From an uncultured Planctomycetaceae bacterium (GTDB lineage Bacteria > Planctomycetota > Planctomycetia > Planctomycetales > Planctomycetaceae), in the NCBI GenBank assembly GCA_903871805.1, contig CAIQIE010000143.1:1-33491 (forward strand): DNA of 33,491 nucleotides, read 5' to 3'. The notes under the pieces were generated by a model. The model made no database searches. It saw only the letters and a program-made list of their open reading frames with translations, and was not told the DNA's origin. Of the stretch, positions 24,774 to 32,634 are shown piece by piece; within the stretch, counting starts at the first letter, position 1; every line of letters begins with the position of its first letter. The position numbers and the translations under genes were made by a program.

Positions 24774-27203
24774 TCAGTGCTGGAACAGAAATTCTTTGCT
24801 GTTCAGTACCGCCCAGGCCACGTCTTCCATAGCCCGAGTCCTGTCTTCACTGGCTTTGATATGCGCCATTGCTGTTTCCTGCTCCTGCGGCAGTGCAGGA
24901 CGGCTGAGGGCGCTCATGTAGAGCAGATTTACAATCTCTGCATCTGTTTTTCCCTCAGTAATCCAGCGATGCACGCTTCCGGCATCCGCCCTGAGCTTAT
25001 TGTGAACTGTTGGTCCATTGATCAGCTGCAAAGCCTGAGACAGATTGCTGTCCGTGGACCGCTCGCATTCACAGGGCAATTCGCGTTGTGGCTGCCCGAA
25101 GACCTGCAGGAACTTATGCCCTTCAGGAGGATCTACGAGATCGACAGCCTTCGTCCCACCCGGCATCCCGGCAAACTCTTCCGGCTGGCCGGTGACCGCA
25201 CAAATCGCGTCCAGCAATTGCTCGGCCGTCAGCATTCGTGTTGTTGCATGGCTGAAGTAGACCTCATCGTCAGCGTTGTATTTGTTTCGCTGTGAACTAA
25301 GTTGATAAACACGGCTATTCATAATTGTTCGAATCAGATGCCTCGAAGAAAAACCACTTTTCAGCAATTCATCTGCAAGGTAGTTCAGCAATTCTGGATT
25401 TGAAGGGGGATTTGAATCCCGGAAGTCGTCTACGGGATCAACAATCCCCTTGCCCACAACGTGGCCCCAGACACGATTTGCCAGCGACCTGGCAAAGAAT
25501 GGGTTGCTGTTGTTCGTCAGCCAGTCTGCAAATACAACGCGACGATCCTGACTTGCGGGAACATCGACATCGCCTTCCAGAAGCAACCTTACCTTCATGG
25601 TTTTGCCTGTTCTGGGCTGCGTCACTTCTCCGCCGGCCTTCACGAAGATCATCTCATCGTCCGGCAGCCCAGTTTCCTTTCGACCGACACGATTGAATGC
25701 GGCTGCGGTGCCGTAGTAATCGTCCTGAGTCCATTTTTCGAAGGGATGATTGTGACATTTTGCACACTGAATTCGGATCCCAAGAAACAACTGCGCAGTG
25801 GTCTCGGTCGCATCGATCTCGTCCCGACTGGCCTTCCAGTAGGCTGCGGCAGCGTTTTGCTGAGTACTTCCGGTTGCGGTTAGCAACTCATGGGCAAACT
25901 GATTCAATGGAACATCGTTCTTTACAACATCAAACAGCCAGCGGCGAAACTTGTGTACGCCTGACTTTGTCAGTCGCTTACTGTTCACTCGCAGCAGATC
26001 CGACCACTTCATTGACCAGAACCGAGCATGGTCGTCAGTGAGCAGCAGCCGATCCACCAGGGCTGCCCTCTTTCCGGGAGTTGTATCGGCGTTAAACTGC
26101 TGAGTCTCTTCGAGGGTCGGCAAGCGGCCTGTCAGATCCAGAGTCGCGCGACGGAGAAAATCCGAATCGCTGCAAAGCTCGGAAGGCTGAATCTGAAGCT
26201 GCTTCAGCTTGCCAAATACCAACTGGTCAACTCGCGTCTCTTCGGGTGGATTTGGCCACTGAAAATCTGCACGTTCTGTCAGAAACGAGAGTTGTGTCGT
26301 TGACATTTTGTCCAGATAACGGGCAAGAACGGTGGCCTCACCACGGCCTTCGCGAGACACGACTCCGGCTGGAGTTATCGCGGCGATGCTTTCGTCTGAC
26401 GTATCAAAAGCAGTGAGTGCCGTGATATCCCGCACCGTTCCGTCGCTGAATGTGCCGTTCACCCGCAACTGCTGCTGATCAGCACCATCACGAAGCACTC
26501 GGGGCCTTGGAAAAATCTCGATACTCACCAGTGAAGGCGACCCTTCAGGCTCTATTTTCATACCTTCGGCGATCCACTGCTTCAGCACAACATGACTGGG
26601 ATCATTGTAACCAAGCCGACGTCCACCACCATGCGCAACTTCCATCAGCGGCTTTCGAAGCAACAAACTTTCATCTGGATTCAACACATTGGATCGACGA
26701 TTGAAATACTCGCCGCGCAAAGTCACCAGATCCAGAGTCGGATCATAGCCGCGGAGTGACAATCGAAACCCGCCTTTGCCTGAGGGCGATCCGTGGCAGG
26801 CCCCCATGTTACAGCCAGATTTCGTCAGGGCAGCCAGCACTTCTGTATGAAAAGCCACAAGCGAGGGCGTCTCAAAGGCAACCACATTGACTTTCGCTGT
26901 GACCTGCTGCCCTCCGGCCATGGCGTGGATCAAAGTGGACCCATTGCCAACAGCCTTCAGTACACCATTTTCGACAATAGCGACGGATGGATCATCCGAT
27001 TTGTACTCAGCCGTTGCAGTCACATCATGAATATCTGCCGCCACAGGGTTTGCTGTTACCAGCAGTTGCTGCGTGGCTCGCGCCCCATGCAAGGTAACTT
27101 CCGCCGGCTGAATATCCAGCCCCTTGATGGAAAGTTCACTTCCCACGGCATGCTCTGCCAGGCCTACGCCAAGCAGAGTCAGAAACAGCGTTATGTATTT
27201 CAT
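24774..27203 (-). CDS. DUF1549/DUF1553 protein with Ig-like domains and haem-type motifs
   Basis: An 809-residue exported protein with a signal peptide in residues ~1-22 (MKYITLFLTLLGVGLA). In order: a bacterial Ig-like (BIG2) domain (~25-110); a segment with CNMGACHGSPSGKGGFRLSLRGYDP (Cys131, Cys136, His137: a C-X4-CH motif); a second Ig-like stretch (~230-305); DUF1549 (~325-520) with CAKCHNHP (Cys480, Cys483, His484: standard C-X2-CH haem site); and DUF1553 (~560-800), with FADWLTNNSNPFFARSLANRVWGH and HLIRTIMNSRVYQLSS. This architecture is a planctomycete hallmark, thought to sit in the periplasm or cell envelope. Its usual DUF1501 partner is not adjacent. The PPC-repeat gene lies upstream on the same strand, 168 bases away. 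Electron transfer is plausible from the haem motif; the substrate is unknown. Confidence 0.93.
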   Translation of the reverse strand: MKYITLFLTLLGVGLAEHAVGSELSIKGLDIQPAEVTLHGARATQQLLVTANPVAADIHDVTATAEYKSDDPSVAIVENGVLKAVGNGSTLIHAMAGGQQVTAKVNVVAFETPSLVAFHTEVLAALTKSGCNMGACHGSPSGKGGFRLSLRGYDPTLDLVTLRGEYFNRRSNVLNPDESLLLRKPLMEVAHGGGRRLGYNDPSHVVLKQWIAEGMKIEPEGSPSLVSIEIFPRPRVLRDGADQQQLRVNGTFSDGTVRDITALTAFDTSDESIAAITPAGVVSREGRGEATVLARYLDKMSTTQLSFLTERADFQWPNPPEETRVDQLVFGKLKQLQIQPSELCSDSDFLRRATLDLTGRLPTLEETQQFNADTTPGKRAALVDRLLLTDDHARFWSMKWSDLLRVNSKRLTKSGVHKFRRWLFDVVKNDVPLNQFAHELLTATGSTQQNAAAAYWKASRDEIDATETTAQLFLGIRIQCAKCHNHPFEKWTQDDYYGTAAAFNRVGRKETGLPDDEMIFVKAGGEVTQPRTGKTMKVRLLLEGDVDVPASQDRRVVFADWLTNNSNPFFARSLANRVWGHVVGKGIVDPVDDFRDSNPPSNPELLNYLADELLKSGFSSRHLIRTIMNSRVYQLSSQRNKYNADDEVYFSHATTRMLTAEQLLDAICAVTGQPEEFAGMPGGTKAVDLVDPPEGHKFLQVFGQPQRELPCECERSTDSNLSQALQLINGPTVHNKLRADAGSVHRWITEGKTDAEIVNLLYMSALSRPALPQEQETAMAHIKASEDRTRAMEDVAWAVLNSKEFLFQH

Positions 27204-27362
27204 CGGTAAGCCTCTTTCAGAGTCAGTTTCAGTGAGACTGACACGCAGCAGACACTCGTCACAAAATTCGTCAGCACCTGGTCTTTACCAAATTGGCGAA
27301 ACCATCCTGTCAGGTAATCGCCGTCACTCACTTATCGGAACCACAGCAATCTCAGGCTGCGG

Positions 27363-29372
27363 TCAGGTTTTTGGAACCACTTCCAGTCGAATCGGCGGAA
27401 CCGGATAAACCCGTTCCTGATTATCCTTCTTCGCTTTCCCCTGCAGGAAAATCGTGCAGGGGCCCGGCGGCGCATCTGCTGCGATTGCAATTGCTATAGA
27501 AAGCTCACCTGCCGCCATCGCACCACCAGCAACGGTGACTCCTGCCGACAACTGATCGGCCGGTGTCGCAAGCGCCACTTCGATCGGCATCGCCCAGTCG
27601 GCGGCACGTACCGACTTCAACAGTACCGTTCCGGAAGCCCCCTGAGCGATGGAGATCACTGGCGGATCCACCGTCAAAGAAAATTCAGCAGCCGGAGACA
27701 CCGCAGCAAAGAGATCCGACCGCATACGTGCACTGCGAAACAACTCATTATCCTGTTTTTTTGGTGGTGGGGGATTCAGCTGAACCACCGACGACGCAAT
27801 CGAGCCATCGGGAGCACTCACGTGTACCGAAACGGGCCCCCAATCCAAATCAGAAGTCGTGGCAGCAGGATCCACAGCTGTCACGACAATGGGAATTGTG
27901 CTTTGCTTTGGACCAACCACAAATGGGTCCATTTTCAAAGCAGGCGGCAAGCCAGTGACTTCCACCTTCAGCGGACCGTCGTATTGAATTCGCCGAACAC
28001 TCAACGGCATGGCAACACTTCCACCTCGAGGCACATTCAGGCGATCTGCCGGCAAAGCGGTCAATACGGCCCGACGCCCGCGATACACTCGCAGACTCCA
28101 TGGCCATTCCGCTCCGCCCCGCCCGGCCAGCTCTGACACTTTCAGAAAAAAGTCTCCAGCTGCGGGAATCTGAAAACTCAGTTCGGCATCGCGAGCCCCA
28201 GCGTCGTCAGCTTCGACCAATTTTCCGCCGTCGGCGTTGTAGAGTTCCAGAACCAGGTCGCAGGGACTGGCCACATCGCGGGTTGCAGCGATCAGCAGCA
28301 ACGGCCCCGCCTCTGTGGCAGTGATACGAAACCAATCCACGTCGCCTTTTTTCTGGAAGACGCCTGACAACGCCCCGGAATCTGCAGCCAGCAACGTCGC
28401 TTGCTCCCGCGTATCATTGGGCTCAACCTCAGACAGGACAGAATCCGAAATCAGGACGGCAGAAGCGATACTTCCCGCATTGGCATTCGTGGCACGGAAC
28501 TTTAGCGGAGCCATCGCTCCCGGGCTGATAACGCCCTCAACCGTCGCGGACTCGCCAATCACAGTCCCAACCGAATCAAACAGCGACACCGGCTGTCCGG
28601 CTTTGGCAATCCGTGGAACAACAGCAGTCACCAGCGGCACATCACTCAGTCGCAGATGAAAGAAATGCCTTCCGCCGCCCGAATAACGAATATCACGCAC
28701 TTCCAGGCGGTATTCGCCAGCAACAAGCGCTGACCAGCTCATCTGTGCATCACCCTCGGCACCTGGCAAATCATCACTGTAGGCAACTTCACGACCATCC
28801 GGACCGAACAAACGCAGAACCGGGTCCAGATCTGAACCCAGTCGCCGGGCATACACTTCTGCAGTGATTCGCTGCCCCTCAGACAGTGCAAAGCGGAAAC
28901 ACTTTGACGCCACCGGGTTCAGAAAACTCTGAACGCAGCACGGTAATGTCACCGACTGACCGACGCGCCGATCGTCTGCTTCGGCTGTCATCGCAATCGT
29001 CGGCAAATCATCCACAACAACCCACGAAGCCTCAGAGCAACCGTGGTTAGTCACCATTCGAACCGGATGAATCCCCACCACCGCATCAGCAGCGATATCT
29101 CCATCCAGCGTTACGGGCTGGTCTTTGCTGGTGTCGCTGCCCTCTTTGACACGCAGAGTCCCTACAGGAGTCCACAGGGCCAGAGCTCCCTGAAGTTGTT
29201 TTCCATTGACAATCACTGACGCTCGCTGGCCAGGATGAAACCCCGTACCATCCAAACGGTCAATTGAGGGCTCCTGCGCGCACAACGAACCGCAGAAAGC
29301 CGACAGAAACCCGTAGGGTAGCAGGCGGCAGACAATGAAGTGAAACTGAATCTTCAGGAAGGAAACAGCCAT
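27363..29372 (-). CDS. Exported PPC-repeat protein
   Basis: A ~670-residue exported protein built of beta-sandwich modules. I chose the ATG at 29372 because it opens a signal peptide (MAVSFLKIQFHFIVCRLL, with a cut near SLCAQE). Starts further upstream, at 29444 or a TTG at 29456, push the hydrophobic segment inward. Two pre-peptidase C-terminal (PPC) domains are seen, each with the pattern 'D.D.vl.L...dG..va..DD' and 'G.Y.l.v': the first has SDLDPVLRLFGPDGREVAYSDD, the second SEVEPNDTREQATLL, then DVDWFRI and AGDFFLKVSEL. No peptidase domain accompanies them. Such genes sit next to DUF1549/DUF1553 genes in planctomycetes, as here, and may form a surface complex. It is divergent from the di-haem gene. 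Confidence 0.85.
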   Translation of the reverse strand: MAVSFLKIQFHFIVCRLLPYGFLSAFCGSLCAQEPSIDRLDGTGFHPGQRASVIVNGKQLQGALALWTPVGTLRVKEGSDTSKDQPVTLDGDIAADAVVGIHPVRMVTNHGCSEASWVVVDDLPTIAMTAEADDRRVGQSVTLPCCVQSFLNPVASKCFRFALSEGQRITAEVYARRLGSDLDPVLRLFGPDGREVAYSDDLPGAEGDAQMSWSALVAGEYRLEVRDIRYSGGGRHFFHLRLSDVPLVTAVVPRIAKAGQPVSLFDSVGTVIGESATVEGVISPGAMAPLKFRATNANAGSIASAVLISDSVLSEVEPNDTREQATLLAADSGALSGVFQKKGDVDWFRITATEAGPLLLIAATRDVASPCDLVLELYNADGGKLVEADDAGARDAELSFQIPAAGDFFLKVSELAGRGGAEWPWSLRVYRGRRAVLTALPADRLNVPRGGSVAMPLSVRRIQYDGPLKVEVTGLPPALKMDPFVVGPKQSTIPIVVTAVDPAATTSDLDWGPVSVHVSAPDGSIASSVVQLNPPPPKKQDNELFRSARMRSDLFAAVSPAAEFSLTVDPPVISIAQGASGTVLLKSVRAADWAMPIEVALATPADQLSAGVTVAGGAMAAGELSIAIAIAADAPPGPCTIFLQGKAKKDNQERVYPVPPIRLEVVPKT

Positions 29373-29590
29373 TGGGGAAGGTTTTCCGAAGAATGTATGG
29401 CTGGGAAGGCGCGTTGGACAAATGACCAGTCTAAGCTGCTGCATACCCCGCGTCAAAGTGAAACTCAGTTTCTTCGGGGGTTACCAATAACCTGCCGAAA
29501 AGTTTTGTCATGAACCTTGACAACGGTGTATTCGGACTGTCCAGTCACGGTCCAGGATGTGATACAAGTGTTTTTCCCGGAGTTGCCCCC
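29373..29590. promoter_or_regulatory. Divergent promoter region of the PPC and di-haem genes
   Basis: About 218 bases between two divergent starts must hold both promoters. I see no confident -35/-10 pair, only AT-richer segments. Confidence 0.35.
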
Positions 29591-31441
29591 ATGCTCCCTA
29601 TTCGCCACTACCCGTCTTTTCGTAGCCATTGCCTGACTTTTCTGACCGTTCTTTTCGCTGCTTTCGTTACAGCCCCACCGCAGGCTGAAGCAACGCTGCC
29701 TCCGGAAACTCGGAAGGAACTGACAGAGCTCACGAAAGAGCTCAAAGAGGTGCCCGGCCTGATCAAAAAGAAGGAAGTCGAAAAGGCAAAGCAGATCATC
29801 AGTACTGCTGACGAACGCGTTAAGGCACTCGAAATTGCCGAAGACGAAAAAGACCGCAGCTGGACCACATTCAAAACAACGCTCGATAAAGCCCGGTACG
29901 TCCTTCCAGTCAGCTTCGAATCCGAAGTCGCTGCCATCCTGAAAACCAATTGCCTGCGATGCCATAATGAGGCTCAGGCTTCAGCAAACTTTCGGCTGGA
30001 TACATACGAAGCCATTGGTAAGGGTGGACGCAGTGGACCGGTCGTGTTCCCCAGAACACCCAATCGCAGCATTCTGGCACTGCGTTTGATTCACCCTGAC
30101 GAGAAACAGCGGATGCCAAGTGGAGCCGCCAAGCTGAAGGATGAAGAAATCCTGACCATAGTGCGCTGGATTGAACAGGGAGCGCCTTTCGACGGTGAAG
30201 AAATGACCGCCCCCATCGGTGACTCCCTGATAGAAAAGAAGCCACCCGTGGAGGTCGTCATGGCCACCGGTAGCGAAACCGTATCTTTCAGGAAAGATAT
30301 TGCCCCATGGATGGTCAATATCTGCGTGGGCTGTCATTCCGGAAACAATGCACGCGGCAACTATGCACTGACCACCTTTGAGGAACTGTTGCAGGGTGGT
30401 CCCACGGGAAACACGATCGTCCCAGGAAATCCCGACGAAAGCTACATCGTGGATCTCGTGCTGCGTCAGAATCCGCTCAAGATGCCAGCCGGACAGGCAC
30501 AGCTCAAACTGTCTCAGGCCAAAGCCCTGGAAACCTGGATTCGCGAAGGTGCCCACTTCGATGGTGCAGATCCCAAAGCGGCCATTCGCAGCCTTGTACC
30601 CACAGATGCCGAACTGGAAGCCGCTCGCCTTGCAGCAATGTCTGATGCCGATTTCGAAAAGCGACGCACCGAACAGGCCGAAACTCTCTGGAAACGAATT
30701 TCCCCAAAGACCACCGGCAGCACGTTCACATCGCCCGACTTCTACTTCTACGGAACCGTAGACGAGTCCCGCCTAAAGACACTGGCTGACTCCGCCCAGA
30801 CACATCTCACCGAGCTCGCTGCCAGATACCCACTCCCGGCAGGACAAAAAGCATTCCGCGGTCGACTCATCGTGTTTGTCACCAAAGATCGCTTCGACTA
30901 CGAAGAATTCAACACCGTCCTGATGAACAACCGTCGAACCCCAAAGGCTATCTCCGGACACTCAGTGATCAACGCGAATCAGGAAACAGCCTACGTGGCA
31001 ATGCATGACACGGGTGACACTGCCACGGAGACAACCATGTCCGCCAGCGAATTGCTGAATTCACTCGTTAGCCAGACATACCTCACTCGTGATGGAACAA
31101 CGCTGCCAGACTGGCTCAAACAGGGATTCGGCACCCTCGAAGCCGGACTTCCCGGAGATTCTGCCTTTCTAAAATCCCTGCCGGCACGCGCCGCAAAATC
31201 GATGGCCACCGTGACAGACCCAGCCAAACTCTTCACAGAAGGTACGTTCTCGCCAGGCGAAGTGGGTGATGTCGGCTATCTGCTTGTGAAGTTCCTGATG
31301 GCTCAGGGAGGCCCGCAGCGATTTCAGCAGTTTGTAACAATCCTGCGCGAAAACCCAGACCCCGCAAACGCTCTGCAACAGGCATACAGCAGCCCGCCAG
31401 CCCAACTGGGGCAACTCTTCCTGCGGTCCGGCATCCGATAG
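29591..31441 (+). CDS. Exported di-haem 'planctomycete cytochrome C' protein fused to a degenerate gluzincin-like domain
   Basis: A 616-residue exported protein. The ATG at 29591 has GGAG nine bases upstream and starts a signal peptide (MLPIRHYPSFRSHCLTFLTV, cut near PQAEA); a longer frame begins at 29510 without one. Residues ~40-90 are charged and helical, possibly a coiled coil. Two planctomycete cytochrome C domains follow, with CLRCH (121-125) and CVGCH (245-249), each ending in a 'MP.G...L...e...i..WI..GA' block. The last ~240 residues follow the peptidase-MA/DUF1570 pattern, including LPDWLKQGF and a GYLLVKFLMAQGG stretch. The HExxH zinc motif reads S-E-L-L-N (486-490) and the later WLxEG reads W-L-K-Q-G. 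It is therefore probably not a peptidase. Electron transfer or a binding role is inferred. Confidence 0.88.
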   Translation: MLPIRHYPSFRSHCLTFLTVLFAAFVTAPPQAEATLPPETRKELTELTKELKEVPGLIKKKEVEKAKQIISTADERVKALEIAEDEKDRSWTTFKTTLDKARYVLPVSFESEVAAILKTNCLRCHNEAQASANFRLDTYEAIGKGGRSGPVVFPRTPNRSILALRLIHPDEKQRMPSGAAKLKDEEILTIVRWIEQGAPFDGEEMTAPIGDSLIEKKPPVEVVMATGSETVSFRKDIAPWMVNICVGCHSGNNARGNYALTTFEELLQGGPTGNTIVPGNPDESYIVDLVLRQNPLKMPAGQAQLKLSQAKALETWIREGAHFDGADPKAAIRSLVPTDAELEAARLAAMSDADFEKRRTEQAETLWKRISPKTTGSTFTSPDFYFYGTVDESRLKTLADSAQTHLTELAARYPLPAGQKAFRGRLIVFVTKDRFDYEEFNTVLMNNRRTPKAISGHSVINANQETAYVAMHDTGDTATETTMSASELLNSLVSQTYLTRDGTTLPDWLKQGFGTLEAGLPGDSAFLKSLPARAAKSMATVTDPAKLFTEGTFSPGEVGDVGYLLVKFLMAQGGPQRFQQFVTILRENPDPANALQQAYSSPPAQLGQLFLRSGIR

Positions 31442-31681
31442 TCGCAGGACGACGACCGATCCTGAACGCGGTACTGGCAAAATCCCGCACCGCGCAGTCG
31501 TATCGGAGATTGCCCGGCATCCCTGACGTTTTTACCGGTATTGCTCCCGGGCAATCGACTATCGCCACTCTTGTTCCGCAGTGCAATTGCCCGCAGATCG
31601 GGCCCGGGCATCGCTCTTGAAAGCGCAGAAGCCACGCGGCCCGACAGATTCAGTTCCACGGAATTGCCCGCGCCTGTCTCG
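31442..31681. other. Intergenic region with inverted repeat
   Basis: About 240 bases between convergent genes. GATTGCCCGG (31508-31517) and CCGGGCAATC (31547-31556) are perfect 10-base inverted arms, and AATTGCCCGC recurs at 31585 and 31662. The long loop and missing T run make a terminator role uncertain. Confidence 0.4.
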
Positions 31682-32038
31682 TCACGGAGTGTCCGTAGGA
31701 AACATACCGCCCTTGTCACCACCGGCACCAGGATCTCTGGCTGGTGGAACTCCACCGTCATTCGCTCCGCCCTGTTCATTAAAGAATCGATCATCGGGCG
31801 CTTTTTTGAAGTCATCAGCAGGCGGCGCATTCGTGCCGCTTTCAAAAGTCGACGTTCCGTTCAACGGATAACCCGTCGCCCCCGGTTGCTGCGGTACCAC
31901 AATGGTTCCGGGCTGTCCGTACATTGTCGGAGCACCATACATGCCACGTTGCTGATACGGACCACCCATAGAGGGATAGCACCCACAGAGTCCCAGTGAA
32001 AGCATTGTCGCTGTGGTGATGGGGCAGAACCTGAACAT
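31682..32038 (-). CDS. Small Pro/Gly/Gln-rich lipoprotein
   Basis: A 118-residue protein. The ATG at 32038 opens a lipoprotein signal (MFRFCPITTATMLSLGLCGC) with the lipobox Leu-Cys-Gly-Cys20. GGAA lies about nine bases upstream. Starts further upstream would add a charged N-terminus with no signal. The mature part is low in complexity: PYQQRGMYGAPTMYGQPG, then VPQQPGATGYP, then an acidic stretch and a Gly/Asp-rich tail. No domain is recognised. Likely anchored in the outer or inner membrane, facing the periplasm. It is convergent with the di-haem gene and has no obvious partner. Confidence 0.75.
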   Translation of the reverse strand: MFRFCPITTATMLSLGLCGCYPSMGGPYQQRGMYGAPTMYGQPGTIVVPQQPGATGYPLNGTSTFESGTNAPPADDFKKAPDDRFFNEQGGANDGGVPPARDPGAGGDKGGMFPTDTP

Positions 32039-32251
32039 CCTGTCGGTTTCCTGCAATGGGACATAAATATTTGAAAAACCTGCGGGAACTACCGTCCCTG
32101 CAACGTCGCAGAATCTCGATCTCTTTTCAATTACAAACCTGCACGTCGCCGGGACTTCGGTCTGATCCATCACCAAAATTCTTCGGCATTTTCTGCGACT
32201 TGAAACCGCCACGCAGCAGATTATGCCGAAGATTTACTGAATCCCCCAGTT

Positions 32252-32311
32252 TATGTCCAGACCAATCCTGACATACGTCCAGACCACTCAATTCAGCGAC
32301 ACATGGACGTA
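32252..32311. repeat. Spaced direct and inverted repeats
   Basis: Direct copies of a 13-base motif at 32252-32264 and 32274-32286 (one mismatch). TACGTCCA at 32274-32281 is inverted as TGGACGTA at 32304-32311. Even helical spacing suggests a protein-binding site or an end of a mobile element. Confidence 0.45.
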
Positions 32312-32560
32312 GTTCGCCTCGGCACCTGGTGTTTCTTCAAATCATGGGGTTTGCCGTGTTTCCGTTTGTTTCCTGCGGCGACTGAAAGTATCCGAGATTT
32401 TATAAGTAAGCAGTCATCATTCCGCGCCCCACAGTGTCGCCCACCGGATGGGGCCAGTTTTTTAAAATTCCGGTGTTGTGAGCAGCCTGCAATGACCTTC
32501 AATTCCAGAAACAGTCAGGACCACAAAGACACAGCGAACTCGAATGTCCTCACTTTTGAC

Positions 32561-32586
32561 TGAGGGGAACCACAGGTGCCCGGCAC
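32561..32586 (-). repeat. REP-like palindromic element, copy B, beside the transposase gene
   Basis: Read on the minus strand, it starts GTGCC-G-GGCAC and ends GTTCCCCTCA. It lies 48 bases after the transposase stop codon and in the same orientation. It matches copy A at 24522-24547 at 24 of 26 positions. Confidence 0.75.
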
Positions 32587-32634
32587 ATCTTGTCTGAAGT
32601 CAATACAAGAAGTGGTTTGTAACTCATACATTAC

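Larger units (their letters stand above)
32039..32634. other. Intergenic region between lipoprotein and transposase genes
   Basis: About 600 bases without a supported gene. Its right part holds the REP-like element (32561-32586) and a degenerate third similarity near 32321. TA(T/C)GTCCAGACCA occurs twice at 22-base spacing (32252 and 32274), and the second copy has an inverted partner TGGACGTA at 32304-32311. Confidence 0.45.

Noticed and set aside
31541-31999. 152-residue plus-strand frame opposite the lipoprotein gene
   Set aside because: Arg/Ser-rich shadow; the minus strand has a lipoprotein signal and a ribosome binding site.
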